Shown: positions 1 through 9,642, counted from the stretch's first letter. The stretch: DNA of 64,000 nucleotides from J054 sp965223095 (GCA_965223095.1 OZ244979.1:62001-126000); one strand, 5' to 3'. Notes: a model not told the origin generated them from the sequence alone. Numbers and translations: made by a program.

Positions 1-812
1 CCCCGCGCTTGGGCGGCAGCCGCAGCGGCGGCTAAGGCATCATCAGCGCGGGCAATGATGCTTGCGTGGACAGTGAAATCTTGATCATCGTCTCGGCCGG
101 ACTCGATGGCCGGGGATTCGAGCAATCGCCGCACACACGGCGGAACTTGGCAGCGATAACGCCGCAATACCGCCAGGGCGTCGCCCTTATGACCTGGGTC
201 AGCCGTACAAGGGCCCGAACCGATATCCGCAAGAATATCGCCCGGCACATCCGACACCGCTAACAATTGGACTTCGGCAGGCTGCGCCGCCGCCGCTAAG
301 CCGCCGCCTTTAATCATTGATAGCTGACGCCGAACCGTATTGATCTCGCCAATCCGCGCACCGCTGCGCAAGAGTTCTTGCGTCACGGTTTGAATATCGG
401 CCAGCGAAATGCCCGCAACGGGCGACTCGAGCAACGCTGATGCGCCGCCAGAGACCAAGAAGATAAAACGATCGTCGGCCGCGGCCCCACGCGCCAAATC
501 TAAAGCCCGGCGACCCGCTGCCAGGGCGACCGCATCCGGCACCGGATGAGCGGCCTGAAGACATTCAATGCTGGCGGGTAAGTCGGCGTCCCTTAGACCG
601 TGACCGTAAGGCACCACGATCAAGCCTTCGGCCGGCGCGGACGCATGCGCGCAATAGGCCGCGGCCATGCTCGCCGCCGCCTTGCCGGCACCCGCCAACA
701 GCGTGCGCCCGGCCGTGGGTGGCAGCAGGTAGTCACGCATACGCGGCTCTGGCGCCACGGCGGCTATGCCAGCATCCCAAAGCGCGTGCAGCAGGACGCT
801 AAGCTCGCCCAA
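1..812 (-). CDS. Glycerate 2-kinase (GckA/TtuD, MOFRL family), C-terminus cut by window edge
   Basis: This open frame runs off the left edge, so only about 270 N-terminal residues are visible. It would phosphorylate D-glycerate to 2-phosphoglycerate in the cytoplasm. Family marks include GAGKAAASMAAAY near residue 40, LVSGGASALLESP, the INTVRRQLSMIKGGGLA segment, and SDVPGDILADIGSGP. No ATG is available. I place the start at a TTG (812-810) five bases after the pgk stop, because the next residues (GELSVLLHALWDAG) match the usual family N-terminus. No strong ribosome binding site is visible. It is the last visible gene of the tkt-gap-pgk cluster and probably co-transcribed. Many relatives have pyruvate kinase here; glycerate kinase provides another entry to lower glycolysis. 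Confidence 0.85.
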   Translation of the reverse strand, partial: MGELSVLLHALWDAGIAAVAPEPRMRDYLLPPTAGRTLLAGAGKAAASMAAAYCAHASAPAEGLIVVPYGHGLRDADLPASIECLQAAHPVPDAVALAAGRRALDLARGAAADDRFIFLVSGGASALLESPVAGISLADIQTVTQELLRSGARIGEINTVRRQLSMIKGGGLAAAAQPAEVQLLAVSDVPGDILADIGSGPCTADPGHKGDALAVLRRYRCQVPPCVRRLLESPAIESGRDDDQDFTVHASIIARADDALAAAAAAAQAR

Positions 813-817
813 GGAAA

Positions 818-1996
818 TCAGCCGCCGGCAGCTCGCTGCTCTAAAATTTCCACCGCCGGTAAGGTTTTACCCTCGAGGAACTCCAAGAAGGCACCACCGC
901 CCGTTGATATGTAGGAAATACCGTCCGTTAGTCCGAACTTGTCCAAGGCGGCCAAGGTATCGCCGCCGCCGGCAATGCTAAATGCCTCGCTGTCAGCCAC
1001 CGCTTGCGCGAGCCTGTGAGTTCCCTCACTAAATTGATCGATCTCGAACACGCCCACCGGACCGTTCCACACGATGGTTCCCGCTTGGGCCAAAATTTGC
1101 GCGTAGGCTTGTGCGGTGGCCGGCCCAATATCGACAATGAGTTCGTCGCTATCGACCTTGTCAACGTCGCGCGGATAAGCCGGCGCGCTTGCGCTGACCT
1201 CCAAAGCGACCACCAAATCCGTCGGGATGGGTATCTGCGCGCGACCGGCCGACGGCTGCAACAAATCTTTTGCCGCATCCACCAAATCAGCTTCGTAGAG
1301 CGACTGACCCACGGCATGACCCGCGGCGGCAACGAATGTGTTGGCAATGCCGCCACCAACAATCAGCTGATCAACCTTGGCCGCCAAACTCTCGAGCACG
1401 GTCAGTTTGGTAGAAACTTTGGAACCTCCCACGATGGCGACGACCGGGCGGGCGGGTTCACGCAAAGATCTGGCCAAGGCCGCCAACTCGCCCACCAGCA
1501 AAGGACCCGCACAAGCCACGGGCGCGTAACGTGCGACGCCGTGGGTGCTGGCTTGGGCACGATGGGCGGTGCCAAACGCATCCATGACAAACACATCGCA
1601 GAGTTTTGCCATGCGCTTGGCCAAGCCGTCATCATTGGCCTTCTCGCCGAGGTTGAAACGAACGTTTTCGCACAAGACAACCTCGCCCGGATCGAGCTGC
1701 AAACCGTCCAACCAATTTGCCGCCAATCGCACCTCACGTCCTAACAGGCCGGACAGATGTTCGGCCACGGGCGCCAAGGAAAACTGCGGATCAAACTCGC
1801 CCTCAGTGGGGCGGCCCAAATGCGAAAGCAAGATTAGCGCAGCACCCGTCTCTAGCCCGTGCTTAATCCCGGGCAAAGCGGCTCGAATCCGCGCATCGCT
1901 TGCCACTTGATTGTCTTGCAAGGGCACATTGAGATCTAAGCGCATCATCACTCGCTTACCGGCGAGTGGCAAATCGGTCATTTGCAATACCGTCAT
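818..1996 (-). CDS. pgk: Phosphoglycerate kinase
   Basis: Cytoplasmic enzyme that transfers phosphate between 1,3-bisphosphoglycerate and ADP, giving 3-phosphoglycerate and ATP. At 392 residues it has the normal bacterial length. The N-terminal substrate-binding stretch (VMMRLDLNVPL), LLSHLGRPTEG, the hinge region AIVGGSKVSTK and the C-terminal GGGDTLAALDKFG nucleotide motif are all present. The ATG at 1996 begins MTVLQMTDLPLAGKRV, as expected. It follows gap by 18 bases and precedes the glycerate kinase by 5, so tkt, gap, pgk and glycerate kinase look like one transcription unit. Such clusters serve glycolysis, gluconeogenesis or carbon fixation; nothing here decides which. Confidence 0.97.
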   Translation of the reverse strand: MTVLQMTDLPLAGKRVMMRLDLNVPLQDNQVASDARIRAALPGIKHGLETGAALILLSHLGRPTEGEFDPQFSLAPVAEHLSGLLGREVRLAANWLDGLQLDPGEVVLCENVRFNLGEKANDDGLAKRMAKLCDVFVMDAFGTAHRAQASTHGVARYAPVACAGPLLVGELAALARSLREPARPVVAIVGGSKVSTKLTVLESLAAKVDQLIVGGGIANTFVAAAGHAVGQSLYEADLVDAAKDLLQPSAGRAQIPIPTDLVVALEVSASAPAYPRDVDKVDSDELIVDIGPATAQAYAQILAQAGTIVWNGPVGVFEIDQFSEGTHRLAQAVADSEAFSIAGGGDTLAALDKFGLTDGISYISTGGGAFLEFLEGKTLPAVEILEQRAAGG

Positions 1997-2014
1997 TGGC
2001 GCAAGACCTGGTTT

Positions 2015-3028
2015 TTATTTGGCGTTTACCAAGGCCAAGGTTGTGTCGAGCATACGGTTTGAGAAACCCCATTCATTGTCGTACCAGGCACAAACCTTCA
2101 CCAGATTGCCACCCAAAACCTTAGTTAAAGTCGAATCGTAGATAGATGATAAGGGATTGTGATTAAAATCGATGGAGACGAGTGGACCGTCGTTATAGCC
2201 GAGCACGCCCGCCAATTCACCCTCGCTGGCGGCTTTCAGCAAGCCATTGATTTCCTCCACGCTGGTGTCCCGCGCCGCGGTAAAGGTCAGATCAACCACC
2301 GACACGTTAATGGTCGGCACTCGCATGGCAAACCCATCCAATTTGCCGTCTAGGTCTGGTAAGACCAGTCCAACGGCGGCGGCGGCGCCGGTCTTGGTTG
2401 GAATCATCGACATGGTAGCCGAACGCGCGCGACGCAAATCCTTGTGGAACACGTCGGTGAGGACCTGATCGTTGGTATAGGAATGGATCGTGGTCATGAT
2501 GCCCTGGACCAAGCCAATGGACTCATGCAAAGGCTTTACTAAAGGTGACAGGCAGTTCGTCGTGCATGATGCATTGGAAATAATTTCGTGTTTAGCGGTT
2601 AGCGATTGATGGTTGACGCCATACACGATAGTGGCATCCACATCTTTACCGGCCGGCGCCGAGATCACCACCTTGCGAGCGCCGCCCTGCAAGTGTGCCG
2701 CCGACTTATCGCGACTCGCGAAAAAACCGGTGGATTCCAGCACCACATCTACGCCCAATTCACCCCAGGGCAATTTTGCGGGATCGCGTTCGGCAAACAC
2801 CTTAATTCGATCGCCGTTGACGACCAGCGAATCACCCTCAACCGCCACGCTACCCGGGAACGGACCATGGGCGGTGTCATAGCGGGTGAGATGCGCATTG
2901 GTTTGGGCATCGCCGAGATCATTAACGGCGACGATTTCCAGCTCGTCATTGCGGCCAGACTCATACAAGGCACGCAATACATTCCGCCCGATGCGTCCAT
3001 AGCCATTAATCGCAATCTTCACAGACAT
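2015..3028 (-). CDS. gap: Type I glyceraldehyde-3-phosphate dehydrogenase
   Basis: Interconverts glyceraldehyde 3-phosphate and 1,3-bisphosphoglycerate with NAD(P). The 337-residue protein starts with the Rossmann motif INGYGRIGRNVLRAL. It carries the catalytic segment SNASCTTNCLSP, in which the first cysteine is the nucleophile, and ends with WYDNEWGFSNRMLD. The position after the second beta strand reads VAVNDLGD, as in many NAD-preferring enzymes, but cofactor choice is inference. The ATG at 3028 follows an AGTAGGAGT-type ribosome binding site. It sits between tkt (33-base gap) and pgk (18-base gap). Confidence 0.97.
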   Translation of the reverse strand: MSVKIAINGYGRIGRNVLRALYESGRNDELEIVAVNDLGDAQTNAHLTRYDTAHGPFPGSVAVEGDSLVVNGDRIKVFAERDPAKLPWGELGVDVVLESTGFFASRDKSAAHLQGGARKVVISAPAGKDVDATIVYGVNHQSLTAKHEIISNASCTTNCLSPLVKPLHESIGLVQGIMTTIHSYTNDQVLTDVFHKDLRRARSATMSMIPTKTGAAAAVGLVLPDLDGKLDGFAMRVPTINVSVVDLTFTAARDTSVEEINGLLKAASEGELAGVLGYNDGPLVSIDFNHNPLSSIYDSTLTKVLGGNLVKVCAWYDNEWGFSNRMLDTTLALVNAK

Positions 3029-3061
3029 GATTTTTACTCCTACTAATTTAGTCAGCCGGGC

Positions 3062-5092
3062 CTAGCGCTCCGCCAGCATTGCCTGGGCGGTCGCCACGAC
3101 GTTCTCGGTCGAGAACCCGAAATGTTCGAATAACTTCTCAGCCGGCGCGGACTCGCCAAAGCGATCCAAGCCAATAATGCGCCCGCTTGGGCCGACGATT
3201 TGGTGCCAGAGCTGGGTCACACCCGCTTCGACGGCGAGACGCACCGTCGCCGACGGCGGCAATACATGCTCGCACCACTGGGTATCCTGTGCCAAAAACA
3301 GCGGCGCGTTCGGCATGGAAACCGTCCGGACCGCGTGACCCGCCGACCGCAACTGGTCCGCAGCGGCCTGGATCAAGCCCACCTCGGATCCACTGGCCAA
3401 TAAAATAATTTCCGGCGAATCGTCATCGGCAAGAATATAACCACCACGACGAATAGCCTCGGTTTGCTCCGCATTGCGTGTTTGCGCCGGCACACCCTGA
3501 CGAGTGAGCACTAAACTCGTTGGCCCGTCGCGCCGCTCAATGGCAGCTTGCCAAGCCACGGCCGTTTCAACCGCATCGCAAGGTCGCCACACAGACATAT
3601 TCGGCATGAGCTGCAGACTGGCCACCTGTTCCACCGGTTGATGGGTCGGCCCGTCCTCCCCCAAACCAATGGAATCATGGGTAAACACCGAGATGTTTTG
3701 CACCTGCATTAGCGCCGCCATGCGCAGGGCGTTGCGGGAATAATCGGAAAAAGTTAAGAAGGTGCCGCCGTAGGGAATGCAACCGCCATGCAAGGCCAGG
3801 CCACTCATGATGGCCGTCATGCCGAATTCACGCACACCATAGTGAATATAGTTACCCTGCGCATTGTCTGCGGTAATGGCCGAAGATGCGTCGTGAAAAG
3901 TCAGATTTGATCCGGTTAAGTCCGCCGAACCGCCGATCATCTCGGGCAAAAAAGGTGCAAAAGCGTTCAGGGCCTGCAAAGAAGATTTTCGCGTGGCATC
4001 TTTCGTTGGTGCCGCGGCGATACCGGCGATCGCGTCCGCGGCAAATTGCGGCCAGTCATCGGGAAGCTCTCCGGCCAGCCTGCGCCGCAACTCGGCGGCC
4101 AACTCCGGATACGCTCGAGTGTAGTCCGCAAAAAGCGCTTGCCATTGGCGCTCCTGCTCAGTACCACGGGACTGAGCATTCCAAGCCGCGGCAATCTCAT
4201 CGGGCACTGCAAAAGGCGGATGCGGCCAGTCCAGGGCCTTGCGTGCCGCGGCAATTTCAGCCTCGCCCAGCGGCGCGCCATGGGTCGCCTCGCTCCCCTG
4301 CTTGTTTGGCGCACCCCAACCAATCACCGTCTTGCAACAAAGCAAGCTCGGCCGATCAGCATCAGCGCGCGCCCGCTCAATGGCTTGGGAAACGGCTTCG
4401 GGATCGTGTCCATCGATGTTGGCCAACACCTGCCAGCCATAAGCTTCGAACCGCTTAGCTGTGTCATCGCCAAACCAACCGGCCACATCGCCATCGATGG
4501 AAATGCCGTTATCGTCGTAGAGACAAATCAACTTGCCCAAACCCAGGCTGCCCGCCAAGGAACAAGCCTCGTGGGAAATACCTTCCATCAGACAACCGTC
4601 GCCTAGAAACACGTAGGTGTGGTGATCGACCACAGGATAGTCGGGCCGATTAAACCGGGCTGCGAGATGCTTCTCCGCCAACGCCATACCGACGGCGTTG
4701 GTGATGCCCTGCCCTAGCGGTCCGGTGGTGGTCTCGATGCCAATATCCAGGTCGTATTCCGGATGGCCCGCGGTGCGCGCGCCAAATTGGCGAAAGTCGC
4801 GCAGCTCATCAATGCTCAGTGGATAGCCCGATAAATGCAACAATCCATACAACAACATGGAGCCGTGACCGTTGGAGAGCACGAACCGATCGCGATCGGG
4901 CCAACGCGGATTACTGGGATTATGTCTAAGGAAATCGTTCCAGAGCACTTCGGCCATGTCAGCCATACCCATGGGCATGCCCGGATGTCCGGAATTAGCC
5001 TGCTGAACGCCGTCCATGGCCAACACGCGCAAGGCATTGGCCAATTGACGTCGCGGCGGTCGTTGCAGAGCGGATGCGGGGCTCGTTGCCAT
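3062..5092 (-). CDS. tkt: Transketolase
   Basis: Thiamine-diphosphate enzyme that moves two-carbon ketol units in the pentose phosphate or Calvin pathway. At 676 residues it is full length. Visible marks are NSGHPGMPMGMADMAE at the N-terminus, the ThDP-binding GDGCLMEGISHEA segment, the central DGPTHQPVEQ loop, and the C-terminal transketolase domain ending near FGFSTENVVATAQAML. The chosen ATG at 5092 gives a short variable lead before LANALRVLAMD. It heads the minus-strand tkt-gap-pgk-glycerate kinase cluster and is divergent from metK across about 150 bases, which should hold promoters for both directions. Confidence 0.97.
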   Translation of the reverse strand: MATSPASALQRPPRRQLANALRVLAMDGVQQANSGHPGMPMGMADMAEVLWNDFLRHNPSNPRWPDRDRFVLSNGHGSMLLYGLLHLSGYPLSIDELRDFRQFGARTAGHPEYDLDIGIETTTGPLGQGITNAVGMALAEKHLAARFNRPDYPVVDHHTYVFLGDGCLMEGISHEACSLAGSLGLGKLICLYDDNGISIDGDVAGWFGDDTAKRFEAYGWQVLANIDGHDPEAVSQAIERARADADRPSLLCCKTVIGWGAPNKQGSEATHGAPLGEAEIAAARKALDWPHPPFAVPDEIAAAWNAQSRGTEQERQWQALFADYTRAYPELAAELRRRLAGELPDDWPQFAADAIAGIAAAPTKDATRKSSLQALNAFAPFLPEMIGGSADLTGSNLTFHDASSAITADNAQGNYIHYGVREFGMTAIMSGLALHGGCIPYGGTFLTFSDYSRNALRMAALMQVQNISVFTHDSIGLGEDGPTHQPVEQVASLQLMPNMSVWRPCDAVETAVAWQAAIERRDGPTSLVLTRQGVPAQTRNAEQTEAIRRGGYILADDDSPEIILLASGSEVGLIQAAADQLRSAGHAVRTVSMPNAPLFLAQDTQWCEHVLPPSATVRLAVEAGVTQLWHQIVGPSGRIIGLDRFGESAPAEKLFEHFGFSTENVVATAQAMLAER

Positions 5093-5177
5093 TGTAGAAG
5101 TCGGCCTCTGGCCGCTTTTTTATTGTCATAAAGGGCGGCGCATTGTCGCGTTTTCGTTGCTGGCTGGCAACACAAGC

Positions 5178-5208
5178 GGGACATGCTCAGGAAAAACCTG
5201 GCTATAAT
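5178..5208 (+). promoter_or_regulatory. Likely sigma70 promoter of metK
   Basis: A perfect TATAAT hexamer lies at 5203-5208, with GGGACA (four of six matches to the -35 consensus) at 5178-5183 and a 19-base spacer. It stands about 34 bases ahead of the metK ATG. The spacing is slightly long. No SAM or SAH riboswitch core was recognised in the 5093-5241 leader. Confidence 0.55.
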
Positions 5209-5241
5209 TGTCGAACAACAAAAATTATCGCAGGATCCGAA

Positions 5242-6414
5242 ATGCCCACCCAGAAGCTGTTTACCTCTGAATCCGTGTCCGAAGGCCATCCCGACAAGAT
5301 GGCTGACCAAATTTCGGATGCGGTTCTAGACGCCATTCTCAGCCAAGACCCCCAGGCCAAGGTCGCAACAGAAACCCTAATCAAAACGGGTTTTGTGATG
5401 TTGGCTGGCGAGGTCAATACCCAAGCCTCGGAAGTATTTTTCGACATGGAGCAGCTGGTACGGGACGTGGTTCTGGACATCGGCTACAACGATTCTGCCG
5501 CCGGGTTTGATGGTGCCACATGCGGGGTCATGAATGCCCTGGGACCCCAGTCGGGTGACATTCGGCAGGGTGTGGACCGAGACAGCGAAAGAGCCCAAGG
5601 CGCGGGCGACCAAGGCATGATGTTTGGCTACGCCTCCGATGAAACCGATGTATTAATGCCCGCGGCCATTACGCTGGCGCATCGATTGGTGCGCCGCCAG
5701 GCCAGCGAAAGGAAGTCCGGCGCCCTAGCCTGGCTGCGCCCCGACGCCAAAAGCCAGGTCACACTGGTATATGAAGACGACCGCCCGGTGGGCATCGACG
5801 CGGTGGTGCTCTCCACGCAACACTCGCCCGATGTCGACAACAAAACCCTGCATGAAGGCGTGATGGAAAATATCATCAAGCCCGTGCTCGAACCCACGGG
5901 TTGGTTGAGTACCAACACGCGTTACCACATTAATCCCACCGGCCGCTTTGAAATCGGCGGACCCCAGGGTGATTGCGGCCTGACCGGGCGCAAGATTATC
6001 GTCGATACCTACGGCGGCATGGCTCGTCATGGCGGCGGCGCGTTCTCTGGCAAAGATCCCTCCAAAGTGGATCGTTCGGCTGCCTACGCTGGTCGCTATG
6101 TCGCCAAGAACATCGTCGCCGCGGGCCTGGCCAATCGCTGTGAGGTGCAAATCTCCTACGCCATCGGCGTTGCCGAACCCACCTCCATCGCCGTGGAAAC
6201 CTTCGGCACCGGCAAGCTTTCAGAAGATCGGCTCATCCAACTCGTGCGCGAGGTGTTTGATCTAACGCCCTACGGCATTCGTGAAATGCTCGACTTGTTG
6301 CAACCCATTTACCGTCCGACCGCCGCCTACGGCCACTTCGGACGCGAGGATTTAGATCTCAGTTGGGAACGCGTCGATCGCGCCGAGGCCCTGCGCGGTG
6401 CGGCCGCGGCCTAG
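5242..6414 (+). CDS. metK: S-adenosylmethionine synthetase (methionine adenosyltransferase)
   Basis: Makes S-adenosylmethionine from methionine and ATP. The protein is 390 residues and begins MPTQKLFTSESVSEGHPDKMADQ, the canonical N-terminus with the ATP-binding EGHPDK motif. GAGDQGMMFGYA and the P-loop-like GGGAFSGKDPSKVDRS are also intact. The frame is open for 33 codons further upstream. That extension lacks family similarity and would overlap the promoter, so I place the start at 5242. ahcY follows after 48 bases, and the pair forms the SAM synthesis and recycling limb of the activated methyl cycle. Confidence 0.97.
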   Translation: MPTQKLFTSESVSEGHPDKMADQISDAVLDAILSQDPQAKVATETLIKTGFVMLAGEVNTQASEVFFDMEQLVRDVVLDIGYNDSAAGFDGATCGVMNALGPQSGDIRQGVDRDSERAQGAGDQGMMFGYASDETDVLMPAAITLAHRLVRRQASERKSGALAWLRPDAKSQVTLVYEDDRPVGIDAVVLSTQHSPDVDNKTLHEGVMENIIKPVLEPTGWLSTNTRYHINPTGRFEIGGPQGDCGLTGRKIIVDTYGGMARHGGGAFSGKDPSKVDRSAAYAGRYVAKNIVAAGLANRCEVQISYAIGVAEPTSIAVETFGTGKLSEDRLIQLVREVFDLTPYGIREMLDLLQPIYRPTAAYGHFGREDLDLSWERVDRAEALRGAAAA

Positions 6415-6462
6415 TTCGGCGCCCCTCGCTGAACACCATCATTCATTCAGGAGTTTCCCAGC

Positions 6463-7881
6463 ATGAACACCAAAGCTGCCGAAGTTATTCAGGCTGACGC
6501 AAAGGTCGCAGACCTAAGCTTGGCCGATTGGGGCCGCAAAGAAATCGCCATCGCCGAGACAGAAATGCCCGGACTCATGGCTGTGCGTGAAGAATTTGCA
6601 AGCCAGCAGCCGCTAAAAGGCGCCCGCATAGCCGGGTCCTTGCACATGACTATTCAAACCGCGGTATTGATTGAGACCTTGGTCGCACTAGGCGCGGAGG
6701 TTCGTTGGGCATCTTGCAATATTTTTTCAACCCAGGATCATGCGGCGGCGGCGATCGCCGCGGCGGGTATACCGGTGTTCGCCTACAAGGGTGAAACCCT
6801 GGATGAGTATTGGGAATACACCCATCGCATTTTTGCCTGGCATGACGGTGGTACGCCTAATCGAATACTCGACGACGGCGGCGACGCCACACTGTTGATC
6901 ATCCTCGGCGCGCAAGCTGAAACAGACCCGTCAGTACTGGACAACCCAAGCAGCGAAGAAGAAGTCGCTCTGTTCGCGGCCATCCGCAAGCGCCTGAAGT
7001 CCGACCCTGGGTGCTATACGCGGTGGCGGGATGCCATCGGCGGCGTCACCGAAGAAACGACCACCGGGGTTAGCCGCCTGTATCAAATGAAGAAGCAGGG
7101 TCAGTTGCCCTTCCCGGCCATCAACGTGAATGATTCCGTCACCAAGTCAAAGTTCGACAATCTTTATGGCTGTCGTGAATCATTGGTTGATGGCATCAAA
7201 CGCGCCACCGACGTGATGATTGCCGGAAAGATTGCCGTGGTAGCCGGCTACGGCGACGTGGGTAAAGGCTGCGCACAATCTTTACGGGGCTTGGGGGCGA
7301 CGGTTTGGGTTACGGAAATTGATCCCATCTGCGCCTTGCAAGCAACCATGGAAGGCTATCGGGTCGTTACCATGGAAGAAGCCTGCGCGCAAGCCGATAT
7401 TTTCGTGTCGGCAACGGGTAATTACCACGTCATCACCCACGAACACATGCTAGCGATGAAGGACCAAGCCATTGTTTGCAATATTGGCCACTTCGATAAC
7501 GAAATTGATGTTGCCAGCCTTAAGCAGTACGACTGGGAAAATATCAAGGAACAAGTTGACCACATCATTTTCCCGGATGGCAAACGCATCATCCTGCTGG
7601 CCGAAGGACGACTAGTAAATCTAGGTTGTGGTACCGGCCATCCCAGTTTCGTCATGTCCAATTCATTCACCAACCAGGTCATGGCACAAATTGAGCTATG
7701 GCAACAGCCGGACAACTACGACAACGATGTCTATATCTTGCCCAAGCATTTGGATGAAAAGGTCGCGCGGCTGCACCTAAAGAAATTGGGGGCCACGCTG
7801 ACCAGTCTAAGCGCGGAGCAAGCAGATTATATTGGCGTCCCGCAGCAAGGTCCTTACAAGCCCGAACATTACCGCTACTAG
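6463..7881 (+). CDS. ahcY: Adenosylhomocysteinase
   Basis: NAD-dependent enzyme that reversibly cleaves S-adenosylhomocysteine to homocysteine and adenosine, removing the product inhibitor of methyltransferases. The 472-residue length fits the longer proteobacterial form. Conserved segments include LHMTIQTAVLIETL, CNIFSTQDHAAAAI, the NAD-binding AVVAGYGDVGKGCAQSLRG, and the C-terminal HLDEKVARLHLKKLGA and PYKPEHYRY end. A CAGGAG ribosome binding site lies just ahead of the ATG. It is almost certainly co-transcribed with metK; the 48-base gap contains no visible riboswitch. Confidence 0.98.
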   Translation: MNTKAAEVIQADAKVADLSLADWGRKEIAIAETEMPGLMAVREEFASQQPLKGARIAGSLHMTIQTAVLIETLVALGAEVRWASCNIFSTQDHAAAAIAAAGIPVFAYKGETLDEYWEYTHRIFAWHDGGTPNRILDDGGDATLLIILGAQAETDPSVLDNPSSEEEVALFAAIRKRLKSDPGCYTRWRDAIGGVTEETTTGVSRLYQMKKQGQLPFPAINVNDSVTKSKFDNLYGCRESLVDGIKRATDVMIAGKIAVVAGYGDVGKGCAQSLRGLGATVWVTEIDPICALQATMEGYRVVTMEEACAQADIFVSATGNYHVITHEHMLAMKDQAIVCNIGHFDNEIDVASLKQYDWENIKEQVDHIIFPDGKRIILLAEGRLVNLGCGTGHPSFVMSNSFTNQVMAQIELWQQPDNYDNDVYILPKHLDEKVARLHLKKLGATLTSLSAEQADYIGVPQQGPYKPEHYRY

Positions 7882-7974
7882 CACACCGGGCTGTCGCGCT
7901 TGAGAACCGCGTCCCGCCGCAAGCGGTTGCGAATGGCTATAGTGACCAATCTTTAACCAAACGAGTAGTCCCGC

Positions 7975-8739
7975 GTGGCGCGACGCGTACTTAGGCTCTT
8001 ACATATCACGGATTCTCATCTGCATGCCGCGGCTCAAAGCCGCATGCGCGGCGTGCGTACAGCCGATACCTTTGCCGCCGTGATGGATCACGCCATGCGA
8101 AATCCCGACGCACCCGATGCCATCTTGGCAACGGGCGACTTGGTGCAAGACGAAACCCGCGCCGGCTATGAACGACTACGCGATACCCTGGCACCCCTGG
8201 GCTTACCCGTCTACTGCGTCCCAGGTAATCACGACTCACCCGTGGCCATGGCCGAAATTCTCTGCGATGAGCCTTTTCAAATTTGCGGGGAAGTCATTCG
8301 CGACAACTGGTGTCTCATTTTGCTCAATAGCTACAACATCGGCGATGACGGCGGGCGACTAGCGCACACAGAAATCGCGAGACTACGACAAATCCTCGCC
8401 AATACACAGGCAGATCACTGCCTAGTCTGCGTCCATCATCATCCGGTCCCCATGGGCAGCCGATGGCTAGATGGTGTGGCATTGCGCAACGGCGATGAAA
8501 TGCTAGAAATCATCGATGCGGCAGCGCAGGTACGCGGCGTACTTTGGGGTCATGTCCACCAGGCCTCCGATCGCCAGCGGCAAAATGTACGCATGATGAG
8601 CACGCCATCAACCTGCATTCAATGGTTACCGAACAGCGACAGCTTTGCCGCCGATTCTCGGCCACCTGGATACCGTTGGTTAGATCTCATTGAAAATGGA
8701 CGCATTGATAGCCGCGTTGTATGGATAGACCAATCATGA
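7975..8739 (+). CDS. cpdA: Calcineurin-like phosphodiesterase, CpdA (3',5'-cAMP phosphodiesterase) type
   Basis: A 254-residue two-metal phosphoesterase. The metal-binding series is complete: ITDSHLH near residue 10, GDLVQDE, PGNHDSP, HHHPVPMGSRWLD, and GHVHQ near residue 185. CpdA-type enzymes hydrolyse cyclic AMP, so this protein probably tunes cAMP/CRP signalling in the cytoplasm. Substrate specificity cannot be proved from motifs alone. The start is a GTG at 7975. The stop overlaps the start of the following TraB/GumN gene in an ATGA arrangement, suggesting coupled translation. Confidence 0.85.
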   Translation: MARRVLRLLHITDSHLHAAAQSRMRGVRTADTFAAVMDHAMRNPDAPDAILATGDLVQDETRAGYERLRDTLAPLGLPVYCVPGNHDSPVAMAEILCDEPFQICGEVIRDNWCLILLNSYNIGDDGGRLAHTEIARLRQILANTQADHCLVCVHHHPVPMGSRWLDGVALRNGDEMLEIIDAAAQVRGVLWGHVHQASDRQRQNVRMMSTPSTCIQWLPNSDSFAADSRPPGYRWLDLIENGRIDSRVVWIDQS

Positions 8740-9611
8740 TTAGGCATTTCTATTTGTCTCGCCTATTAGCCATGCTCATAGTTTTCGTATTTGGCAATAC
8801 CCAGGCTTTGCCGTTATGGGAATTGAAAGGCGCAGCAAAAAATATTCGCTTGCTTGGTTCGGTGCATTTTTTGCGCGAGCAAGACTATCCCCTACCCGAC
8901 CAAATACAGCGCGCCTACGAAACCGCGGATATCTTGATCATGGAACTGGACTTAGATGATCTGGACCCAATGGAGATGCAATCCGCGGTGCAAGAGCTGG
9001 CCATCGATCCGCACGGACGTGACCTGGCATCATTGATGGGACCTCGGGATTTTAAGAAAGCTAAACGAGGCATCAATCAACTTGCCATTGATATCGAACC
9101 CCTGACAGCTTACGAACCCTGGTTTGTCGCATTGCAAATCACTCAAATCAAACTGGCCGAGACAAAACTCGAAAATGGGCTGGGCGTTGAAGCTTGGTTC
9201 GTGATGCGAGCAAGCGAAGATGGCAAGCCCTTGCATGGGCTGGAAACTTTGCAAGATCAATTGGGTGCGCTGGACTCCCTGCCGGGGAAAGCTCAGCGCC
9301 GGTTTTTGCTGCAAACCATCGACGAGGCGAGTGAAATCGAGGCAGGGGTCGACACGCTAATTGCGGCTTGGCGACAGGGCGATATCGCCACGCTAGAACA
9401 AGAACTTTTGCTTAGTGTCGAGCAACAACCAGAGCTTTATGAACGCATACTGCGCCGCCGGAACCGAAACTGGGTCAACACCATTCGCAGATTTGCCGGC
9501 GACGAACAAGACTATCTTGTGGTCGTTGGCGCTTTACACTTAATCGGCGAGGATAGCGTGCTAAAAATGTTAGCCGATCAAGGCATCGAGCATCGGCAGG
9601 TGATTGAGTAG
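8736..9611 (+). CDS. TraB/GumN family protein, probably exported
   Basis: About 291 residues. The first 25 form a hydrophobic signal peptide ending near TQALP. The mature part begins LWELKGAAKNIRLLGSVHFL, where GSVHFL is the first family motif, and ends with the second, VVVGALHLIGEDSVLKML. TraB/GumN proteins belong to a metal-dependent hydrolase-like superfamily with poorly known bacterial roles, so I give no function. I prefer the ATG at 8736, which overlaps the upstream stop as ATGA, to an in-frame ATG at 8721. It is translationally coupled to the cpdA-like gene. Confidence 0.8.
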   Translation: MIRHFYLSRLLAMLIVFVFGNTQALPLWELKGAAKNIRLLGSVHFLREQDYPLPDQIQRAYETADILIMELDLDDLDPMEMQSAVQELAIDPHGRDLASLMGPRDFKKAKRGINQLAIDIEPLTAYEPWFVALQITQIKLAETKLENGLGVEAWFVMRASEDGKPLHGLETLQDQLGALDSLPGKAQRRFLLQTIDEASEIEAGVDTLIAAWRQGDIATLEQELLLSVEQQPELYERILRRRNRNWVNTIRRFAGDEQDYLVVVGALHLIGEDSVLKMLADQGIEHRQVIE

Positions 9612-9642
9612 GGGACCAGCGAAGTTACTGGTCGCGTCGCTG

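Noticed and set aside
1004..1744. Long plus-strand frame of 246 codons inside pgk
   Set aside because: It is antisense to the conserved pgk sequence, has no recognisable domain and no ribosome binding site. High GC makes such shadow frames common.
5093..5241. SAM or SAH riboswitch upstream of metK
   Set aside because: The leader lacks the conserved cores I would expect. A simple promoter explains the region. The metK-ahcY gap is also too short.
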